DNA of 64,000 bases from Acidaminococcus hominis. GTDB taxonomy: Bacteria > Bacillota > Negativicutes > Acidaminococcales > Acidaminococcaceae. Location: the NCBI RefSeq assembly GCF_021044795.1, contig NZ_JAJNOP010000003.1. The stretch is one strand, 5' to 3'. Under the pieces are notes generated by a model that saw only the letters and a program-made list of their open reading frames with translations, made no database searches and was not told where the DNA came from. Positions 25,081 to 32,791 of this stretch are shown piece by piece. How positions within the stretch are numbered: the stretch's first letter is position 1; every line of letters begins with the position of its first letter. A program made the translations under genes and the position numbers.

Positions 25081-25671
25081 TTACTGCCCCAAACTTCCCT
25101 TGTCCACATTTCTCTGAATCAGCTGCTGCATATAGGACCAGATGGCTTGGGAGCCTTCCCCGGTCCGTGTGTTGCGCTGCTCCACCTGCTGCCGATGCAC
25201 CCCGTGGCTTTTCCAGTCTCCGCCCCCATTGGCATCATTTAACAGCAGGGGTTGGAAATTATCCATCACGTGGGCAAATTTGGCTTCCGGGGTATCCCCC
25301 GCCTCAAACTCCGCAAAGAGCCCCAGAAGCAGCGCTTTCTGGTCTTCCGGCAAAAGGCCAAAAATCCTCTGGGACGCCCGCTTCTCCCGCTCTGCCTGGG
25401 TAGCCTTACCGGCTTCATCGTAGGCATAAGTATCCCCGGCATCAATTTCCACCACATCGTGAATCAAAATCATTAAAAGCGTTCTTGCCAGATCAAAAGG
25501 CTCATTGGCATATTCCTTCAATAGGCAGCACATAAGGGCCATATGCCAGGCATGCTCGGCATCATTTTCCCGCCGGCCGTGGCGGGACAGGTGGGTCTGC
25601 CGTAAAATATTCTTTTCCTGGTCCACTTCCAAAATAAAATCCAGCTGTTTTTCCAAACGGGTCTTAGCCAT
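25081..25671 (-). CDS. HD-domain hydrolase (YfbR-like)
   Basis: The 196-residue protein belongs to the HD phosphohydrolase superfamily: an early RHGRRENDAEHAWHMAL (metal-binding H), ILIHDVVEIDAGDTYAYDE (HD dyad) and AHVMDNFQPLLLNDANGGGDWKSHGV. The layout matches YfbR-type 5'-deoxynucleotidase/HD3 proteins, suggesting a nucleotide-sanitising phosphatase, but the substrate is not proven. I start at ATG 25671 with AAGGAG seven bases upstream. A perfect 14-base palindrome with arms GTATTA/TAATAC lies 40-50 bases upstream at 25710-25723, possibly an operator. Confidence 0.82.
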   Translation of the reverse strand: MAKTRLEKQLDFILEVDQEKNILRQTHLSRHGRRENDAEHAWHMALMCCLLKEYANEPFDLARTLLMILIHDVVEIDAGDTYAYDEAGKATQAEREKRASQRIFGLLPEDQKALLLGLFAEFEAGDTPEAKFAHVMDNFQPLLLNDANGGGDWKSHGVHRQQVEQRNTRTGEGSQAIWSYMQQLIQRNVDKGSLGQ

Positions 25672-25760
25672 GTTGTTCTCCTTCATTTAACAAAATTCCA
25701 ACAAGTTTTGTATTATTTAATACACTTTTTCTTGCTGTTAAAAAGATACATCCTGTAAAT

Positions 25761-25791
25761 TTTACAAAATCACAAAGTTGTGTTATATAAT
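25761..25791 (+). promoter_or_regulatory. promoter of the candidate small RNA
   Basis: TTTACA or TTACAA with TATATAAT 17-18 bases downstream. A perfect inverted repeat, CACAA-AG-TTGTG (25771-25782), lies in the spacer. Confidence 0.5.
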
Positions 25792-25796
25792 AATCA

Positions 25797-25896
25797 ATGG
25801 CCTCCTTTTGTATGGAGTGTTCCTTTGGAATACCTCCGAGCTACAAACTTGCGAGACCATTTTTTATGCCTTTAGGAGCCTCCGGGCTCTTTTTTT
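25797..25896 (+). ncRNA. candidate small regulatory RNA, about 100 nt
   Basis: This stretch between the HD-domain gene and lysR has its own promoter, an internal hairpin (25814-25837, GGAG-TG-TTCC / GGAA-TA-CTCC with a symmetric internal loop), and a rho-independent terminator (GAGCC-TCCG-GGCTC followed by T7). All are oriented on the plus strand, opposite to both neighbours. The T run overlaps the lysR stop codon. A short reading frame exists here but lacks a ribosome-binding site. I do not recognise an Rfam-type motif. Confidence 0.55.
25876..25896 (+). terminator. terminator of the candidate small RNA
   Basis: GAGCC, TCCG loop, GGCTC, then T7. On the minus strand the stem is not followed by T, so it does not serve lysR. 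Confidence 0.7.
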
Positions 25897-26812
25897 ATGC
25901 CCCTTTGCCGGCAGCCTGCTGCCAAAGCCGGATCCAGGCCTTTAAAAATTCGGGGCGGAACTGCTTTTTGCGCAATACCAACGAAAGTTGGGATTTCTCA
26001 GTAAGGTCCTGCACCTGATAGACCAAAAGCTGCTTTGCTGGGGGCAGCTGCTGGTTCAAAACCTCCAGCCGGGACAGCAGCATGGCTGGAAAAAAACACC
26101 CACCCAGGCCCTGAGCAGCCAGTTCCAGCTGGAGAAGAAAATCGGCGGCTGTAAGGTCATAGCGGGGCTGCACTGTCTGCCGGGCCCAAAACCGTGTTAG
26201 CTTCTGCTGCAGATGGCTGGACTCCGGATTCCGCAAAAGGGGAAAAGAAGCTGCCTGGTCAGGTGTCAATTCCCGCTTTTCCTTGGCCCCGATTTTCTCC
26301 GCCAGTTCTGCCGCCAAGGCAAACAAAATAGGCTCCGCCAAAAGCGGCAGCTGTTCCAGCTGGGCCTGCTCCTGGGCATCCACCCCCAATACCAGATCCA
26401 GCTCCCCTTCCAAAAGCTGCTGCTCCAGAACCTGGGTATCCCCGTAAACAAAATCCAAAGTTACCTCCGGAAATTGCTGGCGAAAAGTGGGTACCAGCCG
26501 GGGCAGCAGCACCTGGGCCCGGCTGCTGTTCAGCCCCATACGCAGCTCTCCTTGCGGGGTCTGGGACAGTTGGGCCGCCCTTTGGGCAAATTCCTGTTCA
26601 ATATTTCTGATTTCCCAAAGACTTTCCGCCAAGGCCTGTCCCACCGCAGTCAGGGTAAACCTGGGTCGCCGAACAAATAGCGGACCATAGCGGTCCTCCA
26701 GCCGCTTCATGTGGTTTCCCAAATTCTGCGGAGAGAGAAAAAGCCGCTGGGCCGCTTTTTTCAGGCTTTTTTCCTGCACTACTACCAAAAAATAGGCTTG
26801 GGCCGTTTCCAT
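25895..26812 (-). CDS. LysR-type transcriptional regulator
   Basis: The 305-residue product has the N-terminal winged helix-turn-helix (residues 1-60; VVVQEKSLKKAAQRLFLSPQNLGNHMKRLED) and a periplasmic-binding-protein-like effector domain (about 90-295). It is divergent from an IlvD/Edd-type dehydratase gene with 123 bases between the starts, the classic arrangement in which a LysR protein controls the neighbour. A dyad AATACA-N8-TGTATT at 26828-26847, 15 bases before its own ATG, is a good candidate binding site. The inducer is unknown. Confidence 0.9.
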   Translation of the reverse strand: METAQAYFLVVVQEKSLKKAAQRLFLSPQNLGNHMKRLEDRYGPLFVRRPRFTLTAVGQALAESLWEIRNIEQEFAQRAAQLSQTPQGELRMGLNSSRAQVLLPRLVPTFRQQFPEVTLDFVYGDTQVLEQQLLEGELDLVLGVDAQEQAQLEQLPLLAEPILFALAAELAEKIGAKEKRELTPDQAASFPLLRNPESSHLQQKLTRFWARQTVQPRYDLTAADFLLQLELAAQGLGGCFFPAMLLSRLEVLNQQLPPAKQLLVYQVQDLTEKSQLSLVLRKKQFRPEFLKAWIRLWQQAAGKGA

Positions 26813-26827
26813 AGGTTCTCCTTTACA

Positions 26828-26847
26828 AATACATTTTTGAGTGTATT
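26828..26847. promoter_or_regulatory. candidate LysR binding dyad
   Basis: AATACA and TGTATT separated by eight bases, in the space between the divergent lysR and dehydratase genes. The T and A contacts suit the loose LysR pattern. Confidence 0.45.
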
Positions 26848-26866
26848 CACTCCATCTTTTTCAATC

Positions 26867-26895
26867 TTGCCAGTGTAATTGTACCATGGTATGGT
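26867..26895 (+). promoter_or_regulatory. promoter of the IlvD/Edd-type gene
   Basis: TTGCCA, 17 bases, TATGGT. A perfect 10-base palindrome (TACCATGGTA, 26882-26891) overlaps the -10 region. The imperfect hexamers fit a regulated promoter. Confidence 0.55.
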
Positions 26896-26935
26896 AGAAA
26901 CAACCAAGAGAACCTGCCAAAAGGAGGCAAAAAAG

Positions 26936-28639
26936 ATGGTTGACGAAAGCAAGATGCAGTACAAACCGTACCGCAGCGGTCAGCTGACCAATGGCATCGA
27001 GCGCTCCGCCCACAGGGCCCTGCTGTATGCCACAGGCCTGGACGAAGAAGACTTCAAAAAGCCCATGATTGCTGTGGTCAACTCCTTTACAGAAATGGTC
27101 CCCGGCCATTTTCACCTGAAGGAATTGGCTGACCATGTAAAACTGGGCATTGCCGAAGCCGGCGGCATTGCCCGAGAATTTTCCACCATCGCCATCTGCG
27201 ACGGTATCTGCCAAGGTCATAAAGGGATGAGCTATCCCCTGCCCAGCCGGGAATTGATTTGTGATTCCATCGAATATATGGTGGAAGCCCACCAGTTTGA
27301 CGGCATGGTCCTGATGCCCGGCTGCGACAAGATTGTCCCCGGTATGCTGATGGCTGCCATGCGGTTAAATATCCCCGCCCTGGTGGTTTCTGCCGGGCCC
27401 ATGCTCCCTGGCAAATACAAGGGCAAAACCTTGACCCTCACCGATATGCGAGAACTGATTGGCAAAACCCAAACCGGCAAAATGAGTGTGGAGGAACTGC
27501 TGGAAGTGGAAAAATGCGCTCTGCCTGGGGTTGGCACCTGCTCCATGCTGGGCACCGCCAATACCATGTGCTGCCTGGCAGAGGTGGTGGGCATGACTCT
27601 GCCAGGGGTTGGGCTCTCCCATGCGGTTTCTTCCAAAAAGCGCCGTCTGGCCAAAGAATCCGGCCGGCGGATTGTGGAAATGGTAAAAGAAAACCTGACT
27701 CCCCGAAAAATCATGACCCGGGGTGCTCTCTTAAACGGTATTGCTGCCAGTATAGCCATGGGAGCTTCCACCAACAGCACCCTGCACATTCCGGCCATTG
27801 CCCACGAAGGCGGCATTGACCTGAGCCTAAAGGATTTTGACGTCCTGAGCCGCCAGGTACCTTACCTGTGCAATATCAAGCCCTCCGGAAAATATCCCCT
27901 GCTGGATCTGGAAGAAGCCGGCGGCGTGCCCGCAGTGCTCAAGGCCATTGAAAGCAAGTTGGACACCACCCAAATGACCGTGAACGGCAAGACCCTGGGA
28001 GAAAATCTGAAGGATGTTCCCTTAGTGGAAAATGACCTGATCTATCCCCTATCCCACCCCAAGAGCCAGGAAGGCGGCCTGGCCATCTTGTATGGCAACC
28101 TGGCTCCCAAAGGTGCTGTGGTAAAAGTCTCCGGGGTTAAGCCCTCCATGCACTATTTCAAAGGCAAAGCCCGAATTTTCCATTCCATGGAAGACGCCAG
28201 TGCCGCCGTTTCCGGTGACCAGATCCATACAGGAGACGTAATTGTAATTACCTATGAAGGTCCTAAGGGCGGCCCCGGTATGCGGGAAATGCACATGACC
28301 ACCTCCCTGTTGGTTGGCCGGGGCATGGACGAAAGCTGCGCCCTGATTACCGATGGCCGTTTCTCCGGCTCCACTCGGGGGCCGTGTATCGGCTATATTT
28401 CCCCGGAAGCCGCTGCCGGCGGCCCCATTGCCGCCGTGGAAGAAGGGGATGAAATCATCATCGATATCCCTAACCGGAAACTGACCCTGTGCGTGCCCCA
28501 GGAAGAAATTGAACGGCGGCTGAAGCACCTGGTTCCTATCCGGAAAAAAGCCACCCCTGCCCTGCGCCGCTATGCCGCACTGGTAACAGGGGCTGACCAA
28601 GGGGCAGTGCTAAACACCCCACCCAACCCAGAAGACTGA
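26936..28639 (+). CDS. IlvD/Edd-family dehydratase, divergent paralogue
   Basis: Iron-sulfur dehydratase of the dihydroxy-acid/phosphogluconate family, 567 residues. Shared blocks include VNSFTEMVPGHFHL, ICDGICQGHKGMSYPLPSRELI, GCDKIVPGMLMA, GASTNSTLHIPAIAHE, YEGPKGGPGMREM and ALITDGRFSG. The second cysteine region reads CALPGVGTCSMLGTANTM, where canonical IlvD (also in this window at 62.2 kb) has CPGCGSC; one cysteine of that cluster is lost. Together with the divergent LysR this suggests a catabolic sugar-acid or other 2,3-dihydroxy-acid dehydratase, not the valine-leucine pathway enzyme. AGGAGG lies eight bases before ATG 26936. Confidence 0.88.
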   Translation: MVDESKMQYKPYRSGQLTNGIERSAHRALLYATGLDEEDFKKPMIAVVNSFTEMVPGHFHLKELADHVKLGIAEAGGIAREFSTIAICDGICQGHKGMSYPLPSRELICDSIEYMVEAHQFDGMVLMPGCDKIVPGMLMAAMRLNIPALVVSAGPMLPGKYKGKTLTLTDMRELIGKTQTGKMSVEELLEVEKCALPGVGTCSMLGTANTMCCLAEVVGMTLPGVGLSHAVSSKKRRLAKESGRRIVEMVKENLTPRKIMTRGALLNGIAASIAMGASTNSTLHIPAIAHEGGIDLSLKDFDVLSRQVPYLCNIKPSGKYPLLDLEEAGGVPAVLKAIESKLDTTQMTVNGKTLGENLKDVPLVENDLIYPLSHPKSQEGGLAILYGNLAPKGAVVKVSGVKPSMHYFKGKARIFHSMEDASAAVSGDQIHTGDVIVITYEGPKGGPGMREMHMTTSLLVGRGMDESCALITDGRFSGSTRGPCIGYISPEAAAGGPIAAVEEGDEIIIDIPNRKLTLCVPQEEIERRLKHLVPIRKKATPALRRYAALVTGADQGAVLNTPPNPED

Positions 28640-28672
28640 TTTTCCAGTCTGACAATTGTTTCTTCGCCCTGC

Positions 28673-28710
28673 AAAAAATAAGGCATCCTCTCCAGGGATG
28701 CCTTATTTTT
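28673..28710. terminator. bidirectional intrinsic terminator
   Basis: AAAAATAAGGCATCC pairs with GGATGCCTTATTTTT between two convergent genes; it overlaps the stop codon of the HAD gene. Confidence 0.9.
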
Positions 28711-29353
28711 ATACCAGTTTTGCGATTTCTTCCGGCCGGTCCACCAAACGGGTACGGGGCAGCTTTTCCAATTCCTGCCGGTCCCGAAAGCCCCAGCTGA
28801 CCAAAAAACAATCCAGCCCTGCATTTCGGGCCGTTTGGGAATCTACTTCCGAGTCCCCCACATAGACGGCCTGCTGCCGCTGCACTCCCAGTTGGCGCAG
28901 GGCCAATAGCACCGTATCGGGAGCCGGCTTCCGTTTTACCTGGCGGCTTTCCCCAATGGCGGTCTGGATATACGCAGAAAAATACTGCTGACAAAGGGCA
29001 GTTACCGCCGGCTGTGCCTTATTGGATACAATGGCCAGGGCAAGTCCCCGCTGCTTCAACTCTCCAAGGAGTTCTAAGATTCCTGGATAAGGGGCGGTAG
29101 CCTCATTGCAATGGGCCACGTAATACTCCCTGAATTCCCCAAGCAGTGCCTGGAAGCGGGGTTCCGTAAGCTCCGGCAGGGACAGCCGCAGAAGCTGCTC
29201 CAGCCCATTTCCCAAAGCGGCCCGCACCTCCCTGTGGGAACGCTCTGGATAGCCGTACTTTTCTGTAATATAGTGAACCGCCTGCCACAGATCCGTTAAA
29301 GTATTCAGCAGGGTACCATCCAAGTCAAAGATTACTGCCTGATACTGTTTCAT
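28709..29353 (-). CDS. HAD-superfamily phosphatase, phosphoglycolate phosphatase-like
   Basis: The 214-residue product has all HAD motifs: DLDGTLLNT (nucleophile D9, D11), VSNKAQP, KRKPAPDTVLLAL and VGDSEVDSQTA, with a helical cap between the first two. This is the Gph/PpaX-type subfamily, hydrolysing small phosphate esters such as 2-phosphoglycolate or pyrophosphate. The exact substrate cannot be read from sequence. AAGGAGA lies five bases before ATG 29353, so I reject a 19-codon upstream extension. Confidence 0.85.
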   Translation of the reverse strand: MKQYQAVIFDLDGTLLNTLTDLWQAVHYITEKYGYPERSHREVRAALGNGLEQLLRLSLPELTEPRFQALLGEFREYYVAHCNEATAPYPGILELLGELKQRGLALAIVSNKAQPAVTALCQQYFSAYIQTAIGESRQVKRKPAPDTVLLALRQLGVQRQQAVYVGDSEVDSQTARNAGLDCFLVSWGFRDRQELEKLPRTRLVDRPEEIAKLV

Positions 29354-29409
29354 AATATTCTCCTTTTGTCTCAATCTTTTCCTATTATAGCACGACTCTT
29401 CCTGAACCA

Positions 29410-29438
29410 TGGTCAGGCGGTCCCAGATATGGTAAAAT
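29410..29438 (+). promoter_or_regulatory. promoter of the secreted 184-aa protein
   Basis: TGGTCA, 17 bases, TAAAAT. Confidence 0.55.
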
Positions 29439-29468
29439 AGAGAAGAATTTATTTAAGGAGTGTGCACC

Positions 29469-30023
29469 ATGAAAATATTCCGTTCTTTCTTTTTAGCCGT
29501 CTGCCTGGTTCTTTCCGCAGCCGGTGCCGCTTTTGCTTCTCCCAGCGCCCCCACGGACCAGGAAGTGATTACGGCGTTCCAAAATGCCGTTACCGTCTTT
29601 GAATGGTTTGAACACCAGCCCCTGCCCACCGATGGCAATGACAAAAAGGACAGCGGCTACATGATCTACTATTCCGTTTCCGACACCAACATCAGAACCA
29701 TGGCCCAGTTAAAGGCCAAGGTCCACGAAAACTTTACCGATGCCCTGAGCAGCTTCATCATCAGTGGCAGCCGTTTCTACCGGGAATTCGACGGAAAGCT
29801 GTATGTTGCTCCCAACGGCAAACCCCTGGATCCCCACAAGGGAACCACCACCTTCAACATCGTCCGCAAGGGTGCTGACCGGATTGAGCTCCAGGCTTCT
29901 ACCCCCATTATGCAGGATCCGGAACATGGCAAAACCAACGTAGTCCGGGTACAAAAGGTGACCTTCCCCTACGTAAAAACTGAAAAAGGCTGGCGTTTCT
30001 CCTATTTTGAATCCCTGGAGTAA
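29469..30023 (+). CDS. secreted protein of unknown function, possibly IseA-like
   Basis: An N-terminal signal peptide (MKIFRSFFLAVCLVLSAAGAAFA) precedes a 160-residue domain: DQEVITAFQNAVTVFEWFEHQPL, AQLKAKVHENFTDALSSFIISGSRFYREFDGKLYVAPNG and a C-terminal beta region ending EKGWRFSYFESLE. The order (a helix with a residue count, a 'sinks into K-x-x-[FL]-x-x-x-[FL]' helix, then 'GKLYV') recalls the IseA/YoeB autolysin-inhibitor fold, but the similarity is weak. AAGGAG lies eight bases before the ATG. It is monocistronic and ended by a terminator. Confidence 0.75.
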   Translation: MKIFRSFFLAVCLVLSAAGAAFASPSAPTDQEVITAFQNAVTVFEWFEHQPLPTDGNDKKDSGYMIYYSVSDTNIRTMAQLKAKVHENFTDALSSFIISGSRFYREFDGKLYVAPNGKPLDPHKGTTTFNIVRKGADRIELQASTPIMQDPEHGKTNVVRVQKVTFPYVKTEKGWRFSYFESLE

Positions 30024-30035
30024 CCATCATTCATA

Positions 30036-30063
30036 AGAGGGGGCTGCGGCTCCCTCTTTCTTT
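30036..30063 (+). terminator. intrinsic terminator
   Basis: AGAGGGGGC pairs with GCTCCCTCT followed by TTCTTT. Confidence 0.7.
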
Positions 30064-30093
30064 ATCATCCATTCCCGCAAGGAGCTGATCTAC

Positions 30094-31392
30094 TTGGAAA
30101 ATCTGGTTATTGCCCTGTTCTGCCTGATTCTTTTTGGCTGCATTTTTATGGATGTACCCCTGCTGCTGGCACTATTTGCTGGTTTCCTGCTGTTCGTTGC
30201 CTATGGTCTCTACAAAAAGTACAGTCTGGGGGCTGTGCTGAAAATGGCCCTGGCCGGCATCAATAACGTGAAGACCATCTTCCTGGTCTTTTTGCTCATC
30301 GGTATGCTCACCGGTCTGTGGCGGGCTTCTGGTACCATTGCCTACATCATCAGCCTGGCCACCCAGTTCATCCGGCCTTCCATTTTTCTGCTGCTGGCCT
30401 TTCTGTTAAACTGTGCCATTTCCTTTCTCCTGGGAACCTCCTTTGGCACAGCGGCCACCATGGGCGTCATCACCATGTCCATCGGCAATACCCTGGGGGT
30501 TCCCGCCCTCTACACCGGCGGTGCCATTTTGTCCGGGGTATATTTTGGAGACCGGATGAGCCCTGTTTCCACCAGCGCCCTTTTGGTCAGCGTCCTGACG
30601 GAAACGGACCTGTACACCAACATTCGGAATATGGCTCTGGATACCCTGCCGCCCTTTTTGGCCGCTTCCCTGATTTACCTGGGGGTAGGCCTTTCCCTGC
30701 CGGTGGACCAGACCCTTTTGGCCCAGAATAACGCCCTGGAATCTCTTTACCAGTTCTCACCCATATTGGTACTGCCTGCCCTGTCCATCCTGGTTCTTTC
30801 CTTCTTTCACGTCAACGTAAAGAAAAATATGGGCGTCAGCATTATCCTGGCCTTTATCCTCTGCGTAGCAGTCCAGGGAAGTGCCCCCGGAGAGCTACTG
30901 TCCATTATGCTCTTTGGGTTCCACGTACAGGACCCCGTTTTGGCACCCATGGTCAACGGCGGCGGTATCGTATCCATGCTGCGGGTAGGTGCCATCGTAT
31001 GCCTGTCCTCCTCCTTTGCCGGGATTTTCCAAGGTACCGGCCTGCTGGATGGAGTCCATGCCGTCCTGGAACGGCTTAGCCAAAAAACCGGCTATTTTGT
31101 CCCCACCCTCCTTTCAGCTATTTTTACGGCACTGATTTCCTGCAATCAGACCCTGAGCATTATTCTGACTTCCCAACTGTGCGGCTCTTTAACAGACAAC
31201 AAAAATCAGTTTGCTATCAGCCTGGAAGACACTGCCGTAGTGATTTCTCCCCTGATTCCCTGGTCCATTGCCTGCGCCACGGTACTGGATACCACCGGTT
31301 CCCCCCGGGAATCCATTCTGTTTGCCTGCTACCTGATTCTGGTTCCCCTGTGGGCCCTGTTAAAGTCCTTCCGCCATCCGGCGTCTGCCTGA
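30094..31392 (+). CDS. NhaC-family sodium/proton antiporter
   Basis: A 432-residue polytopic membrane protein with about eleven helices. The family block FLLGTSFGTAATMGVITMSIGNTLGVPALYTGGAILSGVYFGDRMSPVSTSALLVS near residues 110-165 is that of NhaC-type antiporters, which exchange sodium for protons or swap organic acids (MleN). The start is TTG with AAGGAG ten bases upstream. No regulator or metabolic partner is adjacent, so the substrate remains open between Na+/H+ and a carboxylate. Confidence 0.85.
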   Translation: MENLVIALFCLILFGCIFMDVPLLLALFAGFLLFVAYGLYKKYSLGAVLKMALAGINNVKTIFLVFLLIGMLTGLWRASGTIAYIISLATQFIRPSIFLLLAFLLNCAISFLLGTSFGTAATMGVITMSIGNTLGVPALYTGGAILSGVYFGDRMSPVSTSALLVSVLTETDLYTNIRNMALDTLPPFLAASLIYLGVGLSLPVDQTLLAQNNALESLYQFSPILVLPALSILVLSFFHVNVKKNMGVSIILAFILCVAVQGSAPGELLSIMLFGFHVQDPVLAPMVNGGGIVSMLRVGAIVCLSSSFAGIFQGTGLLDGVHAVLERLSQKTGYFVPTLLSAIFTALISCNQTLSIILTSQLCGSLTDNKNQFAISLEDTAVVISPLIPWSIACATVLDTTGSPRESILFACYLILVPLWALLKSFRHPASA

Positions 31393-31411
31393 CTGGCCTC
31401 TTAAAAGTGAC

Positions 31412-31445
31412 AAAAATCCCTGCCCAAAAGGACAGGGATTTTTTT
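31412..31445. terminator. bidirectional intrinsic terminator
   Basis: AAAAATCCCTG pairs with CAGGGATTTTTTT between convergent genes. Confidence 0.9.
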
Positions 31446-31459
31446 ACAGCAATATTTTC

Positions 31460-31867
31460 TTATGCGCCAAACACCAGCTGCCCAAACAGCTTCTGGGCTT
31501 CAATGTATTCCTGGGTGGCCTTTTCACAGCCCTTGGCAAATTCCTCGCCCACCCCAAAAATCTTGGTAGCCGTTGCAATCAATTTCCGTTCATCATCAGT
31601 AAAATGTTCATCGGCCAAAGCAAGACCAATCAGCTCCAGCACGATGATTTTCTTTTCCCGGGGGCTGCACTGGGCCGCCAGTTCTTTCATCAGGGCTTCC
31701 CCATCCTGCTGACAAGGCTCATCATCATAAGGAATGTTCATTTCCTGACAATAGGCCTTAATGATCGTTTTCTCACTGTCCGAATAATCCCCATCGGAAT
31801 TGCCAATGGTCTTGCACAAATCCAAAAACATCTTTTTTTCCTGGTCTTTCAGCAAATTTAAATACAT
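31460..31867 (-). CDS. TerB-like protein of unknown function
   Basis: The 135-residue helical, acidic product has the repeated pattern of TerB-type domains: DGDYSDSEKTIIKAYCQEM, then a later LIGLALADEHFTDDERKLIATATKIFGV, each with an Asp/Glu-rich metal-loop-like segment. TerB domains are calcium-binding helical bundles associated with stress and tellurite-resistance genes, but no ter gene is nearby. GGAGGA precedes the ATG. Confidence 0.7.
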   Translation of the reverse strand: MYLNLLKDQEKKMFLDLCKTIGNSDGDYSDSEKTIIKAYCQEMNIPYDDEPCQQDGEALMKELAAQCSPREKKIIVLELIGLALADEHFTDDERKLIATATKIFGVGEEFAKGCEKATQEYIEAQKLFGQLVFGA

Positions 31868-32140
31868 TTGAAAATCCTCCTTTAGCGAATAATCCGATTG
31901 TACGCCAGCTTCAGCCTATTACCCACAGGATCAATTATACCCTGGAAAAGCTGTACCACTGCCGTCAGGGAAGCCTCTCTCCCCTGGCTCCGTGCCCCTC
32001 ATACAGGAACTATCCTACTACGCTAAGAAAGATTATTCAATATTTTCACGTTATTTCATTATATAATTTTCCATTTTTTATAGGAACTTTTTGCAACTCC
32101 TGAAAGACGGCAAATTCTACTAAACATACGGCAAAATTTC
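31868..32140. other. intergenic region, AT-rich
   Basis: No gene seen. TACAAT and TATAAT hexamers on the minus strand within 100 bases of the TerB-like gene could be its -10 boxes, but no matching -35 box is clear. The right half (about 32030-32130) is strongly AT-rich, with an imperfect TTCC/GGAA dyad near 32070-32090. No structured RNA motif was recognised. Confidence 0.4.
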
Positions 32141-32174
32141 AAAAAACTCCCTGCCTTCACGGACAGGGAGTTTT
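32141..32174. terminator. intrinsic terminator after the HD hydrolase gene
   Basis: AAACTCCCTG pairs with CAGGGAGTTT, with A and T runs on both sides, directly after the stop codon of the HD gene. Confidence 0.88.
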
Positions 32175-32176
32175 AC

Positions 32177-32722
32177 TTAGGCAAAAGGATTTTGCATTTT
32201 ATGAAACAATTCCAAATAGGTCTGCTCCACCTGGGCAAAGGGCAGAACGGTATAGTCCACCGGCAAAAGGAGGGGGCTGGCCGAAGAGACCTCCTCCTCG
32301 TTTAAGAGCTGCCGCAGGTCGCTGCCTAGCAGTCCCCGGTCAATATCAAATACCTGCCGGCTTTCTTCCTCTGTTAGCGGGCTGCCCAAGAACTTGGTGA
32401 AAATCAGGTCCAGCAGGGCATCCTCCTGCTCCCGGTAGCCCTTCAGCGTCCGCTTAAAGGGACTAGGTACGTCGGACAGGTAACATTCGCTGGCATCGTG
32501 GAGCAGTGCTCCCAGCGCCACCCGGCGGCTATAGCCCCGGGCCAGGGCTTCCCGGGCACAGGCAATACAATGCTGCCCTACGGAATAAAACGTTTTTACA
32601 TGGCCGTTGCCCCGGCAGATCAGGGACAGGGCATGGGCGATATCTTCCGGCACCAGTTGCTCCGGATCCGGCTGCACCGGGTCCACATGACGGCCTGTAT
32701 AGGTGGTAATCCATGCGGTCAT
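32177..32722 (-). CDS. HD-domain phosphohydrolase
   Basis: The 181-residue product has FYSVGQHCIACA with the first metal histidine and LGALLHDASECYLSDVPSPFKR with the HD dyad, followed by a conserved YREQEDALLDLIF. This is the form of small HD hydrolases annotated as nucleotidases in phages and bacteria. GGAGG lies seven bases before ATG 32722. It lies downstream of lysS in the same direction, but separated from it by a terminator. Confidence 0.82.
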   Translation of the reverse strand: MTAWITTYTGRHVDPVQPDPEQLVPEDIAHALSLICRGNGHVKTFYSVGQHCIACAREALARGYSRRVALGALLHDASECYLSDVPSPFKRTLKGYREQEDALLDLIFTKFLGSPLTEEESRQVFDIDRGLLGSDLRQLLNEEEVSSASPLLLPVDYTVLPFAQVEQTYLELFHKMQNPFA

Positions 32723-32747
32723 TTTCCCGCCTCCTCCCAATTTTTCC

Positions 32748-32783
32748 AAAAAAAAGGATGTACAGCCGCAGCTGCACACCCTT
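32748..32783 (-). terminator. intrinsic terminator of greA-lysS
   Basis: On the minus strand AGGGTGTGCAGC pairs with GCTGTACATCCT around TGCG, followed by T8. Confidence 0.85.
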
Positions 32784-32791
32784 TCATTATT

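Noticed and set aside
25797..26018. 73-codon open frame over the candidate small RNA
   Set aside because: No ribosome-binding site, it crosses a strong terminator, and it extends antisense into lysR.
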